Shown here piece by piece: positions 1-6,589 of a stretch of DNA of 10,000 bases. The notes under the pieces were generated by a model, which was not told the DNA's origin, made no database searches, and worked only from the letters and a program-made list of their open reading frames with translations. This DNA comes from Candidatus Hydrogenedens sp. (lineage in GTDB: Bacteria > Hydrogenedentota > Hydrogenedentia > Hydrogenedentales > Hydrogenedentaceae), in the NCBI GenBank assembly GCA_020216745.1, contig JAIWNQ010000147.1, positions 1 through 10,000 of the forward strand, written 5' to 3'. A program made the position numbers and the translations under genes. Numbering within the stretch: position 1 is the stretch's first letter; the number at the start of each line of letters is the position of its first letter.

Positions 1-100
1 ACGACCGCAGTGCTTTTTCTGTTTGTGCACCTTTCTCACTTAAAAACTGGTCTACTTGGCTCGGATTAAAATGCTTTATCAATGGAAAATCAGAATTCAT
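1..100 (-). CDS. Partial N-terminus, probable polyprenyl (geranyl/farnesyl) diphosphate synthase
   Basis: An open frame on the minus strand begins with ATG at 100-98 and stays open to the window edge (33 codons): [20 protein letters not shown], then SEKGAQTEKALRS. Its start shares one base with the xseB stop (TGATG), so it looks translationally coupled and is the third gene of the xseA-xseB operon. In many bacteria, including E. coli, ispA follows xseB, and short-chain isoprenyl synthases often begin with an amphipathic helix of this kind (hydrophobics spaced through a charged segment ending near 'EKAL'). No catalytic DDxxD motif lies within the visible part, so the product is inferred from context and a weak N-terminal likeness. 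That the frame is coding is much surer than its name. Confidence 0.6.
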   Translation of the reverse strand, partial: MNSDFPLIKHFNPSQVDQFLSEKGAQTEKALRS

Positions 101-492
101 CAAAACGGTAAATCCTCATTATCTGTTAAATAGAGGTTGCCCTCATTATTCTCCAATGTTGATTTTTTCGGTTTGGTAGAAGTCTTTTTATGATGCACCT
201 TTTGAGAATCATCTGCAGTTTCTTCACGAGAAGCAGATTCCGCTTCTGATACATCAAAAGGTTGTGGTTCAATCTCACCTTCCTCATTCTGCAAAAGTAT
301 TTCAATCCGTCGTTCTGCTTCTGTTAGGGCTTTCTCACATCGTCGTGCTAAATGTATCCCTTCTTCAAAACGTTTTAACGATTCTTCTAAAGAAAGTTCT
401 CCTTTCTCAAGGTCTTGAACAATTTGTTCTAATTTTTGCAAGTCCTTCTCAAAATTTCCAGGACGTTCCTTCTCTGGATTTTTTTCCTTCAT
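100..492 (-). CDS. xseB: Exodeoxyribonuclease VII small subunit with SSB-like C-terminal tip
   Basis: This is the small subunit of exonuclease VII, which with XseA degrades single-stranded DNA to short oligonucleotides. Residues about 14-68 are the complete XseB helical hairpin, with the typical core [18 protein letters not shown] followed by a second helix rich in Arg/Glu. The chosen start is the ATG at 492, which forms an ATGA overlap with the xseA stop and has AAGGA 9 nt upstream. An ATG three codons earlier (501) abuts that same AAGGA and is less likely. The protein is 130 aa, against about 80 for E. coli XseB. The extra part (69-130) is charged, probably disordered, and ends in TDNEDLPF. 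That end closely resembles the acidic tip of SSB (DDDIPF or DDDLPF), which recruits repair proteins. Family assignment is firm; the role of the tip is inferred. Confidence 0.93.
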   Translation of the reverse strand: MKEKNPEKERPGNFEKDLQKLEQIVQDLEKGELSLEESLKRFEEGIHLARRCEKALTEAERRIEILLQNEEGEIEPQPFDVSEAESASREETADDSQKVHHKKTSTKPKKSTLENNEGNLYLTDNEDLPF

Positions 493-1868
493 TGTTTCCA
501 TTCCTTATCTTCCTCAATATTTTTTACAGTTGCATGGACATTTCCTTTTGAAAATTGAATTTTAACACAATCTCCAGGTTTTAGTTGAACAGATGAACGA
601 ACCAGGTCATGTTGAGGCTCAAGCCAGGTCAGTGAATAACCACGATTTAACACATTTAACGGACTTAACATTTCAAGCTTCGCAATACACGGCAAAAATA
701 ACGACCTTTTATTCTGCACAATATTTGACATTACTTGTTCTAACTGACTTGCAAGAAATATAAGTCTCTCTGTCTGCGTTTTAATACGCATTTGAGGTGA
801 CATAATTTGTAAAGCATATTTTACCTTCTGAAGCCTCTGGCTTAGTAAGGTTCGTTTCCAATTCCACCAATCTTCAAGTTGTTTACGATAGTCCGCCACC
901 TGGAGTCTATATTCACGAAACATCGCTTCAACACTTTGAAATCCACGATGCCGAAGAGCCAATTGAAGACGATGCCGAAATACCTGTATCTTTTGGGATA
1001 AGAGATGTAGCACCTTCTGCTTTTTGGTCTGAATCATATCCCACAGTACTGTTTGGTCCTGAATAACCATCTCTGCCGCTGCTGATGGTGTAGGAGCACG
1101 CACATCTGCTACAAAATCTGCCAGAGTAAAATCAATCTCATGACCTACCGCAGAGATAATCGGTGTTTGGGCTTCATATATAGCACGCACTACCCTCTCC
1201 TCATTAAATGGCCAGAGGTCCTCTAATGAACCTCCGCCTCTACCAACAATAATAACATCCACACCATATCTATCCAGGAACCGAATCCCCTCTACAATTT
1301 CACTACTCGCTTCTTCTCCCTGTACTCGTGCAGGATATAAAATTACATGAATATTAGCAAACCGACGAGTTAAAACTTTCAAAATATCACGGATTGCCGC
1401 ACCTGTTGGAGACGTAACTATACCAATTTTACGCGGGAGCATAGGCAATTTTTTCTTATGTGCTGGGTCAAACAATCCTTCCAACTCTAATTTCTTTTTC
1501 AACTGTTCAAAAGCAAGCTGTAACGCACCCAGTCCCTTGGGCTCCATTTGTCGAACTACAATCTGATGCGTCCCGCGACGTTCATAAACTGTAACCTGCC
1601 CTGATACAATAACCTCAATACCATTCTCTGGGGTAAATTTTAACAACTGCAAGTCACCCCCAAACATCACAGCACTAATCTCGCTTTCTGAATCCTTTAA
1701 TGTGAAATATGCATGCTTTGATGAGGCAACCCTCCAATTAGAAATTTCACCTGTAAGCCAGATGTAACCGATCTCTTCCTCCAATAAAAAACGGATTTTA
1801 CGATTCAGTTCGGACACAGTCCATATATGTTGTTCCGTTATCTCAGAAATCTGTTCAGACACAATCAT
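489..1868 (-). CDS. xseA: Exodeoxyribonuclease VII large subunit
   Basis: Catalytic subunit of exonuclease VII, 459 aa from the ATG at 1868, close to the 456 aa of E. coli XseA. Order: N-terminal OB-fold DNA-binding domain (about 16-110, starting [16 protein letters not shown]), the catalytic domain (about 135-270) with [30 protein letters not shown] and [20 protein letters not shown], then a long coiled helical region (270-400) where XseB binds, and a small C-terminal β part. Residues matching E. coli D155, R205, H238 and D241 are present as D161, R210, H243 and D246, so it should be active. A TTG start at 1889 is possible, but it has no Shine-Dalgarno sequence, whereas AAAGG lies 4-5 nt before the ATG at 1868. 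It is the first gene of the xseA-xseB-isoprenyl synthase-like operon and is divergent from the lipoprotein gene. Confidence 0.96.
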   Translation of the reverse strand: MIVSEQISEITEQHIWTVSELNRKIRFLLEEEIGYIWLTGEISNWRVASSKHAYFTLKDSESEISAVMFGGDLQLLKFTPENGIEVIVSGQVTVYERRGTHQIVVRQMEPKGLGALQLAFEQLKKKLELEGLFDPAHKKKLPMLPRKIGIVTSPTGAAIRDILKVLTRRFANIHVILYPARVQGEEASSEIVEGIRFLDRYGVDVIIVGRGGGSLEDLWPFNEERVVRAIYEAQTPIISAVGHEIDFTLADFVADVRAPTPSAAAEMVIQDQTVLWDMIQTKKQKVLHLLSQKIQVFRHRLQLALRHRGFQSVEAMFREYRLQVADYRKQLEDWWNWKRTLLSQRLQKVKYALQIMSPQMRIKTQTERLIFLASQLEQVMSNIVQNKRSLFLPCIAKLEMLSPLNVLNRGYSLTWLEPQHDLVRSSVQLKPGDCVKIQFSKGNVHATVKNIEEDKEWKQ

Positions 1869-1910
1869 AATACCTTTGTCATTAACCAACGTTTTATTTT
1901 GAGAAAGTTA

Positions 1911-1916
1911 ATTATA
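1911..1916 (-). promoter_or_regulatory. Putative -10 element for the xseA operon
   Basis: The minus strand reads a perfect TATAAT here, 42 nt upstream of the chosen xseA ATG. A TTGGTA (4 of 6 to the -35 consensus) lies 19 nt further upstream at 1941-1936, a rather long spacer. It is the best candidate in the 132-nt divergent gap between xseA and the lipoprotein gene, but AT-rich DNA yields such hexamers by chance. Confidence 0.3.
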
Positions 1917-2000
1917 ATTCGTTTATTCAAATAAATACCAAAATGAATTGCCATAGATAAAATGATACAATGTTAATGAACTTAGAAAAAAGGTAAAGAT

Positions 2001-2684
2001 ATGATTTTAAATATTCGACAATTAAACAATTTATTAATTTCCATACTGGTCATTCTATTCCTCTTCCTATCCTGTAAACCCAAAGAAGTTAAACCTATCG
2101 AAGAACAGCCCCAAACAAAAGAACAGTATATAAAACAGCTTCACGAAATACTCAATCCACTCCGTGCTTTTATCCCTACGTCTCCTGAAACACCTACACC
2201 TGGCTTAAAAGAAGAAGTTCGTATACAAGTATTAAATGCACTATTTGAGTTCGTACAAAAAAATTCAGGAAATCCTACTGCTCAAGAAGCATGTAAAGAA
2301 GTATCCCAAGAAGTGGCTCAATGGGCAAAAATAGCCAAAGAACAAAATCGTTGGGTTTTAGCATTAGCGTGTATTGATGTGTTTGAACTACTTGGGGCAA
2401 GAAGTGAGGCTTTACAAAGGCTAAAAGAACGAGGCCAATTGCTAATCACAACTCCTAAAATAATGGTTCGCGGGTTCCTCGACGACAAAGAAACAGGGAA
2501 TACAACTATCTTTGTTGAAGTAATTAATCGCCAAACAGGGGAATCAAAAAGGGTTGCAGCACGAGTCGGGGACGAATTTGACAATATTCGCGTCGTAGAT
2601 ATTATTCCATTCAAAAATATTGTTCGCTTCGAATATATTCCTATCGAAGGTATGTTCTTTGATGTTGAAGGTCCAAAATTCTGA
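2001..2684 (+). CDS. Predicted lipoprotein of unknown function
   Basis: A 227-aa protein whose ATG is preceded by AAAAAAGG at 7-nt spacing. The N-terminus has a basic residue at R6, a hydrophobic run from about 11 to 24, and ends LFLFLSC, a lipobox-like end with Cys25 as probable lipid attachment site; F at -3 is slightly off consensus. A Lys/Glu/Pro-rich linker follows (26-45), then a helical part (about 45-147), then a probable β-rich domain (153-222) beginning KIMVRGFLDDKETGNTTIFV, with a conserved-looking 'VGDEFDNIRVVDII' stretch. This last part faintly recalls small β-domains of pilus or secretion-pilot lipoproteins (PilP/GspC-like), but I do not recognise the family. It is likely monocistronic: divergent from xseA and convergent with the kinase gene, whose stop lies 14 nt beyond its own. 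Confidence 0.85.
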   Translation: MILNIRQLNNLLISILVILFLFLSCKPKEVKPIEEQPQTKEQYIKQLHEILNPLRAFIPTSPETPTPGLKEEVRIQVLNALFEFVQKNSGNPTAQEACKEVSQEVAQWAKIAKEQNRWVLALACIDVFELLGARSEALQRLKERGQLLITTPKIMVRGFLDDKETGNTTIFVEVINRQTGESKRVAARVGDEFDNIRVVDIIPFKNIVRFEYIPIEGMFFDVEGPKF

Positions 2685-2698
2685 GTTTCAAAATGTTT

Positions 2699-4381
2699 TT
2701 ATTTTTTCAAAGGGAGAATACACCGAAAACCAACCGTATTTGTTCTTGTTTCGGGGAATAACCCCTTTCGTGCTGTACAGGTAATTTCATTACTACTGGA
2801 ACTCCAGCAACCACCTCGAACCACCCGCAGTGGAGGATTCGGTATTTTATCAGGCTGTGAACGGGCAACCGAATACGGCAAGTAATAATCCCGAGTCCAT
2901 TCCATTACATTACCAGCCAAATCACAGATTCCATCTGGCGTTCGCCCCTCTTCATGCATTGTAACAATAGAAGGTATGCCTAAATAATTATTATAATTGC
3001 AATGAATCGTGTCTGGAGGTGTGTTTCCCCACGGATACTTACGATTTTCCTTTCCACGTGCAGCAAACTCCCATTCTTTTTCAGAAGGAAGCATTTTTCC
3101 TGCCCATTGAGCATATTCATTTGCCTCAAACCACGAAATACCAACAATAGGTTGGTCTGGCCCGTTTAAAACAGGGTCATGCCAATAACGAGGTAATGGT
3201 GCCCCTGTTGCCTCTATATATTTCTGATACTCCGCAACAGTCACAGGATAAATATCCATCCAGAATGGCTCAACAAAAACTTCCTCCTCTGGGGACTCCT
3301 CCACTACCTCATCATTACCCATTAAAAAATAACCCCCTTCTAAAAATACCATTTTCTCCGTTGATACATTTTTTTCCTTCTGTATCTTTGTAATAACATG
3401 GATTTTCTTTTCCGTATACGATTTCTCAAAACTTTCCTGTAATGCCTCACGGAATTCCAATGCGGTTTGCCAGCGGTCTTCACGTTCTTCTTTAAGTGCA
3501 CGTTGTAATACATCGTTTATAGAAGGTGATACATCACTACGTAATTGTAATAAAGGAACATATTCATCAATAGGCGACCGTAGAGTTAACAGTTCATATA
3601 AAATTAACCCGACAGAATACAAATCTGCCCGCGTATCAATAGCCCACCTTTTCTTCTGCTCGGGAGATGCATAGGCATATGTACCAACAATACTTTTTTG
3701 TAATTTCGTTTCGCTACTCGCCGACTGTGATATAGACTCTTCTACCGCTAAAGCCAATCCAAAATCCAAAACTTTGATCTTCTCGCCTGGTAAAACCATA
3801 ACATTCTCAGGTTTTAAGTCCCGATGTGTAACCCAACGATGTGCATACTCCAACGCCTGTAATATCTGCAAAGTAAATTGAATCCCTATACGGACAGGGA
3901 TATATTTTTTCTCAATTCGATATTTTCGTAAAAGACTCCTCAATGATTGACCTTCTAAGTACTCCATACTTAAAAATAAAAAGCCTTCATTAGTCCAATC
4001 TACATCATGAACAGCAATGATATTCTCATGCCGTAACCGACGTGCCAACTGAGCCTCTTTAATAAATAACTGTGCCGCTTTCGGTGCTTTGAGTAAACTT
4101 GGATGCAAAAATTTAAGTGCAACTGCCTCATCCAACAATTCATCCTTCGCCCGATAAACATATCCCATCCCACCTTTACCTATTAACCCCTCTATAATAT
4201 ATCGGTCATCAATTCTATCCCCCTGTTTAAACTCAATATGGAACGAAGTATCTCCTGTCAGATTTGGAACGACTATTGGTTGATGGCAATTAAAACAATA
4301 ACTCTTTCTACCCTGTACCACTGCAGGAACCCATATCTTCAAACCACAATTTTTGCATATCACTGAAACTATAGGTTGCAT
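2699..4381 (-). CDS. Ser/Thr protein kinase with N-terminal zinc ribbon and C-terminal FGE/sulfatase-modifying-factor fold
   Basis: A 560-aa three-part protein. Residues 9-32 form a zinc ribbon (C9xxC12, C29xxC32, of the MJ0042-like type). Residues about 61-315 are a Hanks-type kinase with all key residues: glycine loop GKGGMGYVY (68-76), K90, E109, HRDLKPEN with D188, K190 and N193, D206 of DFG, and ASPE at 238-241. A Ser/Thr-rich activation segment (216-234) offers autophosphorylation sites. After a short charged linker, 343-557 is an FGE-sulfatase (SUMF1) domain, from MVFLEGGYFLMGN to VGFRCILP, with the typical PVTVAEY, LPSEKEWEFAARG, YPWGN and DLAGNVMEWTRDYY blocks. No membrane segment is visible, so it is probably cytoplasmic. 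The FGE copper/catalytic Cys pair is not at its usual place (GGCWSSSS here), so that domain is probably non-catalytic. Chlamydial Pkn1 has a comparable kinase-FGE layout. An AAGGAG lies 12 nt before the start and a second GGGAAGGA abuts it. Confidence 0.93.
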   Translation of the reverse strand: MQPIVSVICKNCGLKIWVPAVVQGRKSYCFNCHQPIVVPNLTGDTSFHIEFKQGDRIDDRYIIEGLIGKGGMGYVYRAKDELLDEAVALKFLHPSLLKAPKAAQLFIKEAQLARRLRHENIIAVHDVDWTNEGFLFLSMEYLEGQSLRSLLRKYRIEKKYIPVRIGIQFTLQILQALEYAHRWVTHRDLKPENVMVLPGEKIKVLDFGLALAVEESISQSASSETKLQKSIVGTYAYASPEQKKRWAIDTRADLYSVGLILYELLTLRSPIDEYVPLLQLRSDVSPSINDVLQRALKEEREDRWQTALEFREALQESFEKSYTEKKIHVITKIQKEKNVSTEKMVFLEGGYFLMGNDEVVEESPEEEVFVEPFWMDIYPVTVAEYQKYIEATGAPLPRYWHDPVLNGPDQPIVGISWFEANEYAQWAGKMLPSEKEWEFAARGKENRKYPWGNTPPDTIHCNYNNYLGIPSIVTMHEEGRTPDGICDLAGNVMEWTRDYYLPYSVARSQPDKIPNPPLRVVRGGCWSSSSNEITCTARKGLFPETRTNTVGFRCILPLKK

Positions 4382-4440
4382 TCCTTCCCATCACTCCTTA
4401 AAATATTACCTATTCTAAACATTTCTCAGCCAATTTTGTG

Positions 4441-4446
4441 TATAAT
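4441..4446 (+). promoter_or_regulatory. Putative -10 element upstream of the cohesin-like gene
   Basis: TATAAT preceded by TTTTGTG, 50 nt before the ATG at 4497, within the 115-nt gap between this gene and the divergent kinase gene. No convincing -35 was found at 16-18 nt. A comparable TTTTG plus TATAAT arrangement occurs ahead of the next two plus-strand genes. Confidence 0.3.
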
Positions 4447-4496
4447 TAATCTAACCTTATTATCCTATAAATAAACGACGTTTGTCTAATAACAAA

Positions 4497-5492
4497 ATGA
4501 TTATTATGAATGAAAGAAAAAAATATAAATATATAACCATATTCAAAATAGTTACTTTTTTATTATTGGTAGGATTTAATTCCTTCTCGGCTACTATTAA
4601 AATTCCAGGTGTATATGCAAACCTTAATGACTGCATATCAATAGATGTTGAGATAATAACATCTGATGAAGAAATCACAACCGCAGTCATTGCTTTTACA
4701 TTTGATCCTCAAAAAATTCAAATTGGATGTAATACCGAGAATATCGTTACTTCTTTAAGCGAACCCATTATCTATGATTATTCAAATATATCGCCTAATG
4801 AAACTAAAAATACTGAGCCTCCTATAAACATAACAGATGAACTTAAAAACAATAATATTAAATATCGCATCGCTATATACCCCGAAGGCTTATTTGTTAT
4901 TGCTCTTTGGGGAAGTACACAAAAAATTCCGTCAGGAACCATTTTTTCCGTTCCATGCAAAATACTAAGCCCCGCCAAACCAGGTGAGACATTGCTTCTC
5001 ATACTACCTACACAACAAACACCCATTACATTAGAACGTGTATTTCCCGACAATCATGTAGAACAACAACTTTTTTACTGCTCACTCTCAAATATAGAAG
5101 CCTTGCCTATAGAGGTAACAACTATCCCAGGTGCAATTTGTGTAGTACCCTTAAATGAAGGAACCCTAAAAATAGAGGGTGAAAATATTCAGGAAGGGGC
5201 AAACCAGGAAGGAACACATGAATGCACTCCAGAAGGGCAATATCCAGAAGGAAACACCAACGATGGAGCAATAGAAGGAGATGGAGAAGGAACAAATACT
5301 GAAGGGAGTATCATTGAGGGACGTAAGGAAGAAGGCTCGAAAGAAGGTGATAACTCCCATACCGTCAAAGTGCTTTGTGGTTGTCAAAAAAGTGAAACCA
5401 ACAAAAACATAAAAACCAAACTGTCTCTATACCCATTAAACATAAATTTTGGTATAATGCTCACACTTCTTGTTTTACTAAGAAAAATATAA
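4497..5492 (+). CDS. Secreted cohesin-like protein with Glu-Gly repeats and putative Cys-type C-terminal sorting signal
   Basis: 331 aa from the ATG at 4497. The in-frame ATG at 4506 (MNERKKYKY) is equally plausible and a TTG lies at 4482; none has a clear Shine-Dalgarno sequence. Residues 1-32 are a signal peptide: a Lys/Arg-rich n-region, the core ITIFKIVTFLLLVGF, and probable cleavage after NSFSA. Residues about 33-215 look like a cohesin-type β-sandwich ('VYANLNDCISIDVEI' then 'AVIAFTFDPQKIQIG'), a resemblance by pattern only. Residues 221-284 are a low-complexity tract of Glu-Gly pairs. The C-terminus has Cys294-Gly-Cys296, an 18-20 residue polar spacer, a short hydrophobic segment (about 317-328) and a terminal RKI. 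This Cys / helix / basic-end order resembles MYXO-CTERM-like sorting signals handled by intramembrane proteases. The Lgt-family gene begins 30 nt downstream, suggesting co-transcription. Surface anchoring is inferred; the precise function is unknown. Confidence 0.85.
   Translation: MIIMNERKKYKYITIFKIVTFLLLVGFNSFSATIKIPGVYANLNDCISIDVEIITSDEEITTAVIAFTFDPQKIQIGCNTENIVTSLSEPIIYDYSNISPNETKNTEPPINITDELKNNNIKYRIAIYPEGLFVIALWGSTQKIPSGTIFSVPCKILSPAKPGETLLLILPTQQTPITLERVFPDNHVEQQLFYCSLSNIEALPIEVTTIPGAICVVPLNEGTLKIEGENIQEGANQEGTHECTPEGQYPEGNTNDGAIEGDGEGTNTEGSIIEGRKEEGSKEGDNSHTVKVLCGCQKSETNKNIKTKLSLYPLNINFGIMLTLLVLLRKI
5157..5348 (+). repeat. Degenerate Glu-Gly coding repeat
   Basis: This stretch of the cohesin-like gene contains about 13 Glu-Gly pairs (GAA/GAG followed by GGA/GGT/GGG/GGC) spaced by two to six variable residues such as NTND, TNT and SII. 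Gaps and synonymous codons vary, so it is an old, diverged array rather than a recent slippage tract. It forms an extended acidic, probably flexible stalk between the folded domain and the C-terminal Cys-Gly-Cys signal. EG-rich stalks of this sort are, from memory, frequent in exported proteins of Lentisphaerota and Hydrogenedentota. Confidence 0.8.
5453..5458 (+). promoter_or_regulatory. Putative extended -10 element for the lgt-family gene
   Basis: TGGTATAAT (5450-5458) fits an extended -10 (TGN plus TATAAT) and lies inside the 3' end of the cohesin-like gene, 64 nt before the lgt-family start. It could give that gene an internal promoter in addition to read-through. No -35 of note was seen. 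The hexamer also encodes part of the C-terminal helix, so chance occurrence is possible. Confidence 0.25.
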
Positions 5493-5522
5493 AAAATCCC
5501 AAATCTATTAGGAAAGGGAAAG

Positions 5523-6374
5523 ATGCGTCCTGTTTTAATAAGTATAGGTATATTTGAACTGCACTCCTATGTAGTGTGTCTTGCCCTCGGTTTGCTGGTC
5601 GGAGTTTCCTTAGCATTAAAAGAAAACAGTCGTTTACCACAACCCTACCCAGCAACAGGCAAAGTTGGCATTTGGGGACTAATTGGAGGCTTAATAGGGG
5701 CAAAAACATACTATGTTGTCCAATACGAAGGACTATCTCATTGGTATGAAATGCTCATCTTCTGGACTGGAGGATATGTCTTTTTTGGTGCTTTTATTGG
5801 TGGCACTATTGGTGTGTGGTTATATTTGAAAAAAAACAAAATTCCCTTTTTGCCCTCTGCCGATATCTCCGTGCCATTTCTTTGTTTAGGACATGCTATT
5901 GGCAGATTAGGTTGTTTCCTCAACGGCTGTTGTTTTGGCGATTTATGTAATACCCCATGGGGTATTATATATCCCGCTGATAGTGGAATACTGGATCATC
6001 ATAAATTTTTACGACTACTCCCTAATGGTGCCCAAGTACCCATCCCGATACACGCAACCCCAATATATGAAGTAATAGGCTTAATTATGATATTTTTCCT
6101 TTTACGTATGATTTACAAAAATAAGAGTTACAACGGTCAGGTATTATTATGGTATTTCTGCCTTTATGGAGCGTGGAGATTCTTTGATGAAAACTTCCGT
6201 GGTGACAGTTCCCATGAAATTTTCGGAATGACAGCCTCCCAAACTATTGCATTAACCGTATGTATCCTTAGTGGATTGATTATCTTCTTTCTTTATCTTC
6301 TTATATCCCGAAAAAAAGAGAACCCCTGTCAAACTCTCTTATCCCAAGAAGAATCTCCTATCTCTACAGAATAA
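5523..6374 (+). CDS. lgt: Prolipoprotein diacylglyceryl transferase family protein (divergent Lgt)
   Basis: A 283-aa polytopic membrane protein; the ATG at 5523 is preceded by AGGAAAGGG. Lgt transfers a diacylglyceryl group from phosphatidylglycerol to the lipobox cysteine of exported pre-lipoproteins at the inner membrane. Family hallmarks: LHSYVVC (Y16, matching E. coli Y26), GRLGCFLNGCCFG (128-139 core), HATPIYE (177-183), and LYGAWRFFDENFR with Y215, R219 and E223 matching Y235, R239 and E243. At least six hydrophobic segments are visible, the last at about 240-262, followed by a polar tail. Against E. coli Lgt, H103 aligns with F88, N146 with C131 and E151 with C136. The 'GCFLNGCC' form is a recurrent branch of this family rather than a sequencing error. 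It may be the organism's main Lgt or a paralogue with another substrate. The gene lies 30 nt after the Cys-Gly-Cys protein. Confidence 0.88.
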   Translation: MRPVLISIGIFELHSYVVCLALGLLVGVSLALKENSRLPQPYPATGKVGIWGLIGGLIGAKTYYVVQYEGLSHWYEMLIFWTGGYVFFGAFIGGTIGVWLYLKKNKIPFLPSADISVPFLCLGHAIGRLGCFLNGCCFGDLCNTPWGIIYPADSGILDHHKFLRLLPNGAQVPIPIHATPIYEVIGLIMIFFLLRMIYKNKSYNGQVLLWYFCLYGAWRFFDENFRGDSSHEIFGMTASQTIALTVCILSGLIIFFLYLLISRKKENPCQTLLSQEESPISTE

Positions 6375-6387
6375 CCCAACAACCTCT

Positions 6388-6459
6388 GTCCACCCCGTCC
6401 GACGTGTCCACCCCGTCCGACGTGTCCGACTTGTCCGATGTGTCCCCCTCGTCCGACAA
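6388..6459 (+). repeat. Eight-unit 9-nt intergenic tandem repeat (GTCCGACNN type)
   Basis: Eight consecutive 9-nt units, all starting GTCC: GTCCACCCC, GTCCGACGT, GTCCACCCC, GTCCGACGT, GTCCGACTT, GTCCGATGT, GTCCCCCTC, GTCCGACAA. The first four form an exact 18-nt duplication. The array starts 14 nt after the lgt-family stop and is far more GC-rich than its AT-rich surroundings. There is no start codon or ribosome-binding site on either strand that would make it coding, and no T-run that would make it a terminator. Similar GTCCGAC-type arrays are, to my recollection, scattered between genes in several planctomycete-related genomes; their function is unknown to me. Confidence 0.88.
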
Positions 6460-6492
6460 ACAAAAATCCCACATTCCAACCCCACTCTTTTG

Positions 6493-6498
6493 TATAAT
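6493..6498 (+). promoter_or_regulatory. Putative -10 element for the large surface-protein gene
   Basis: TATAAT directly after TTTTG, 91 nt upstream of the ATG at 6590. An alternative, TTGAAC (6513-6518) with TACATT (6535-6540) at a 16-nt spacer, matches 4 of 6 bases in each box and gives a shorter leader. The rest of 6460-6589 is very AT-rich and shows no hairpin or riboswitch-like structure that I can support. Confidence 0.25.
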
Positions 6499-6589
6499 GT
6501 TTTAAAAATTTATTGAACCAAAACAAAACAATATTACATTTAATTAATATAATCATGTACCATATATAAACTAAATTAGGAATAATGCT

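Noticed and set aside
264..551. Plus-strand hydrophobic 95-codon frame
   Set aside because: It is the antisense of xseB and the end of xseA; its hydrophobicity comes from reading Lys/Glu codons backwards.
1948..1976. Promoter TTGCCA / TGTTAA for the lipoprotein gene
   Set aside because: The spacer is 17 nt but the -10 matches only 3 of 6 bases; the better TACAAT hexamer at 1966 is only 12 nt from the -35, so neither arrangement is convincing.
2660..2710. Bidirectional terminator between the lipoprotein and kinase genes
   Set aside because: There is a T-rich run after the lipoprotein stop, but I find no stable GC-rich stem before it on either strand.
2699..2830. FGE-fold C-terminus as the variable region of a diversity-generating retroelement
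   Set aside because: The fold and position would fit a variable protein, but there is no reverse transcriptase, no template copy and no adenine-rich codon pattern in the window.
6388..6459. CRISPR array
   Set aside because: Units are 9 nt with no spacers of 25-40 nt, and there are no cas genes.
6329..6556. Minus-strand 75-codon frame encoding a Gly-His-Val-Gly-Arg-rich peptide
   Set aside because: The periodic peptide is just the 9-nt repeat read in one frame. It overlaps the end of the lgt-family gene and its upstream sequence offers no ribosome-binding site.
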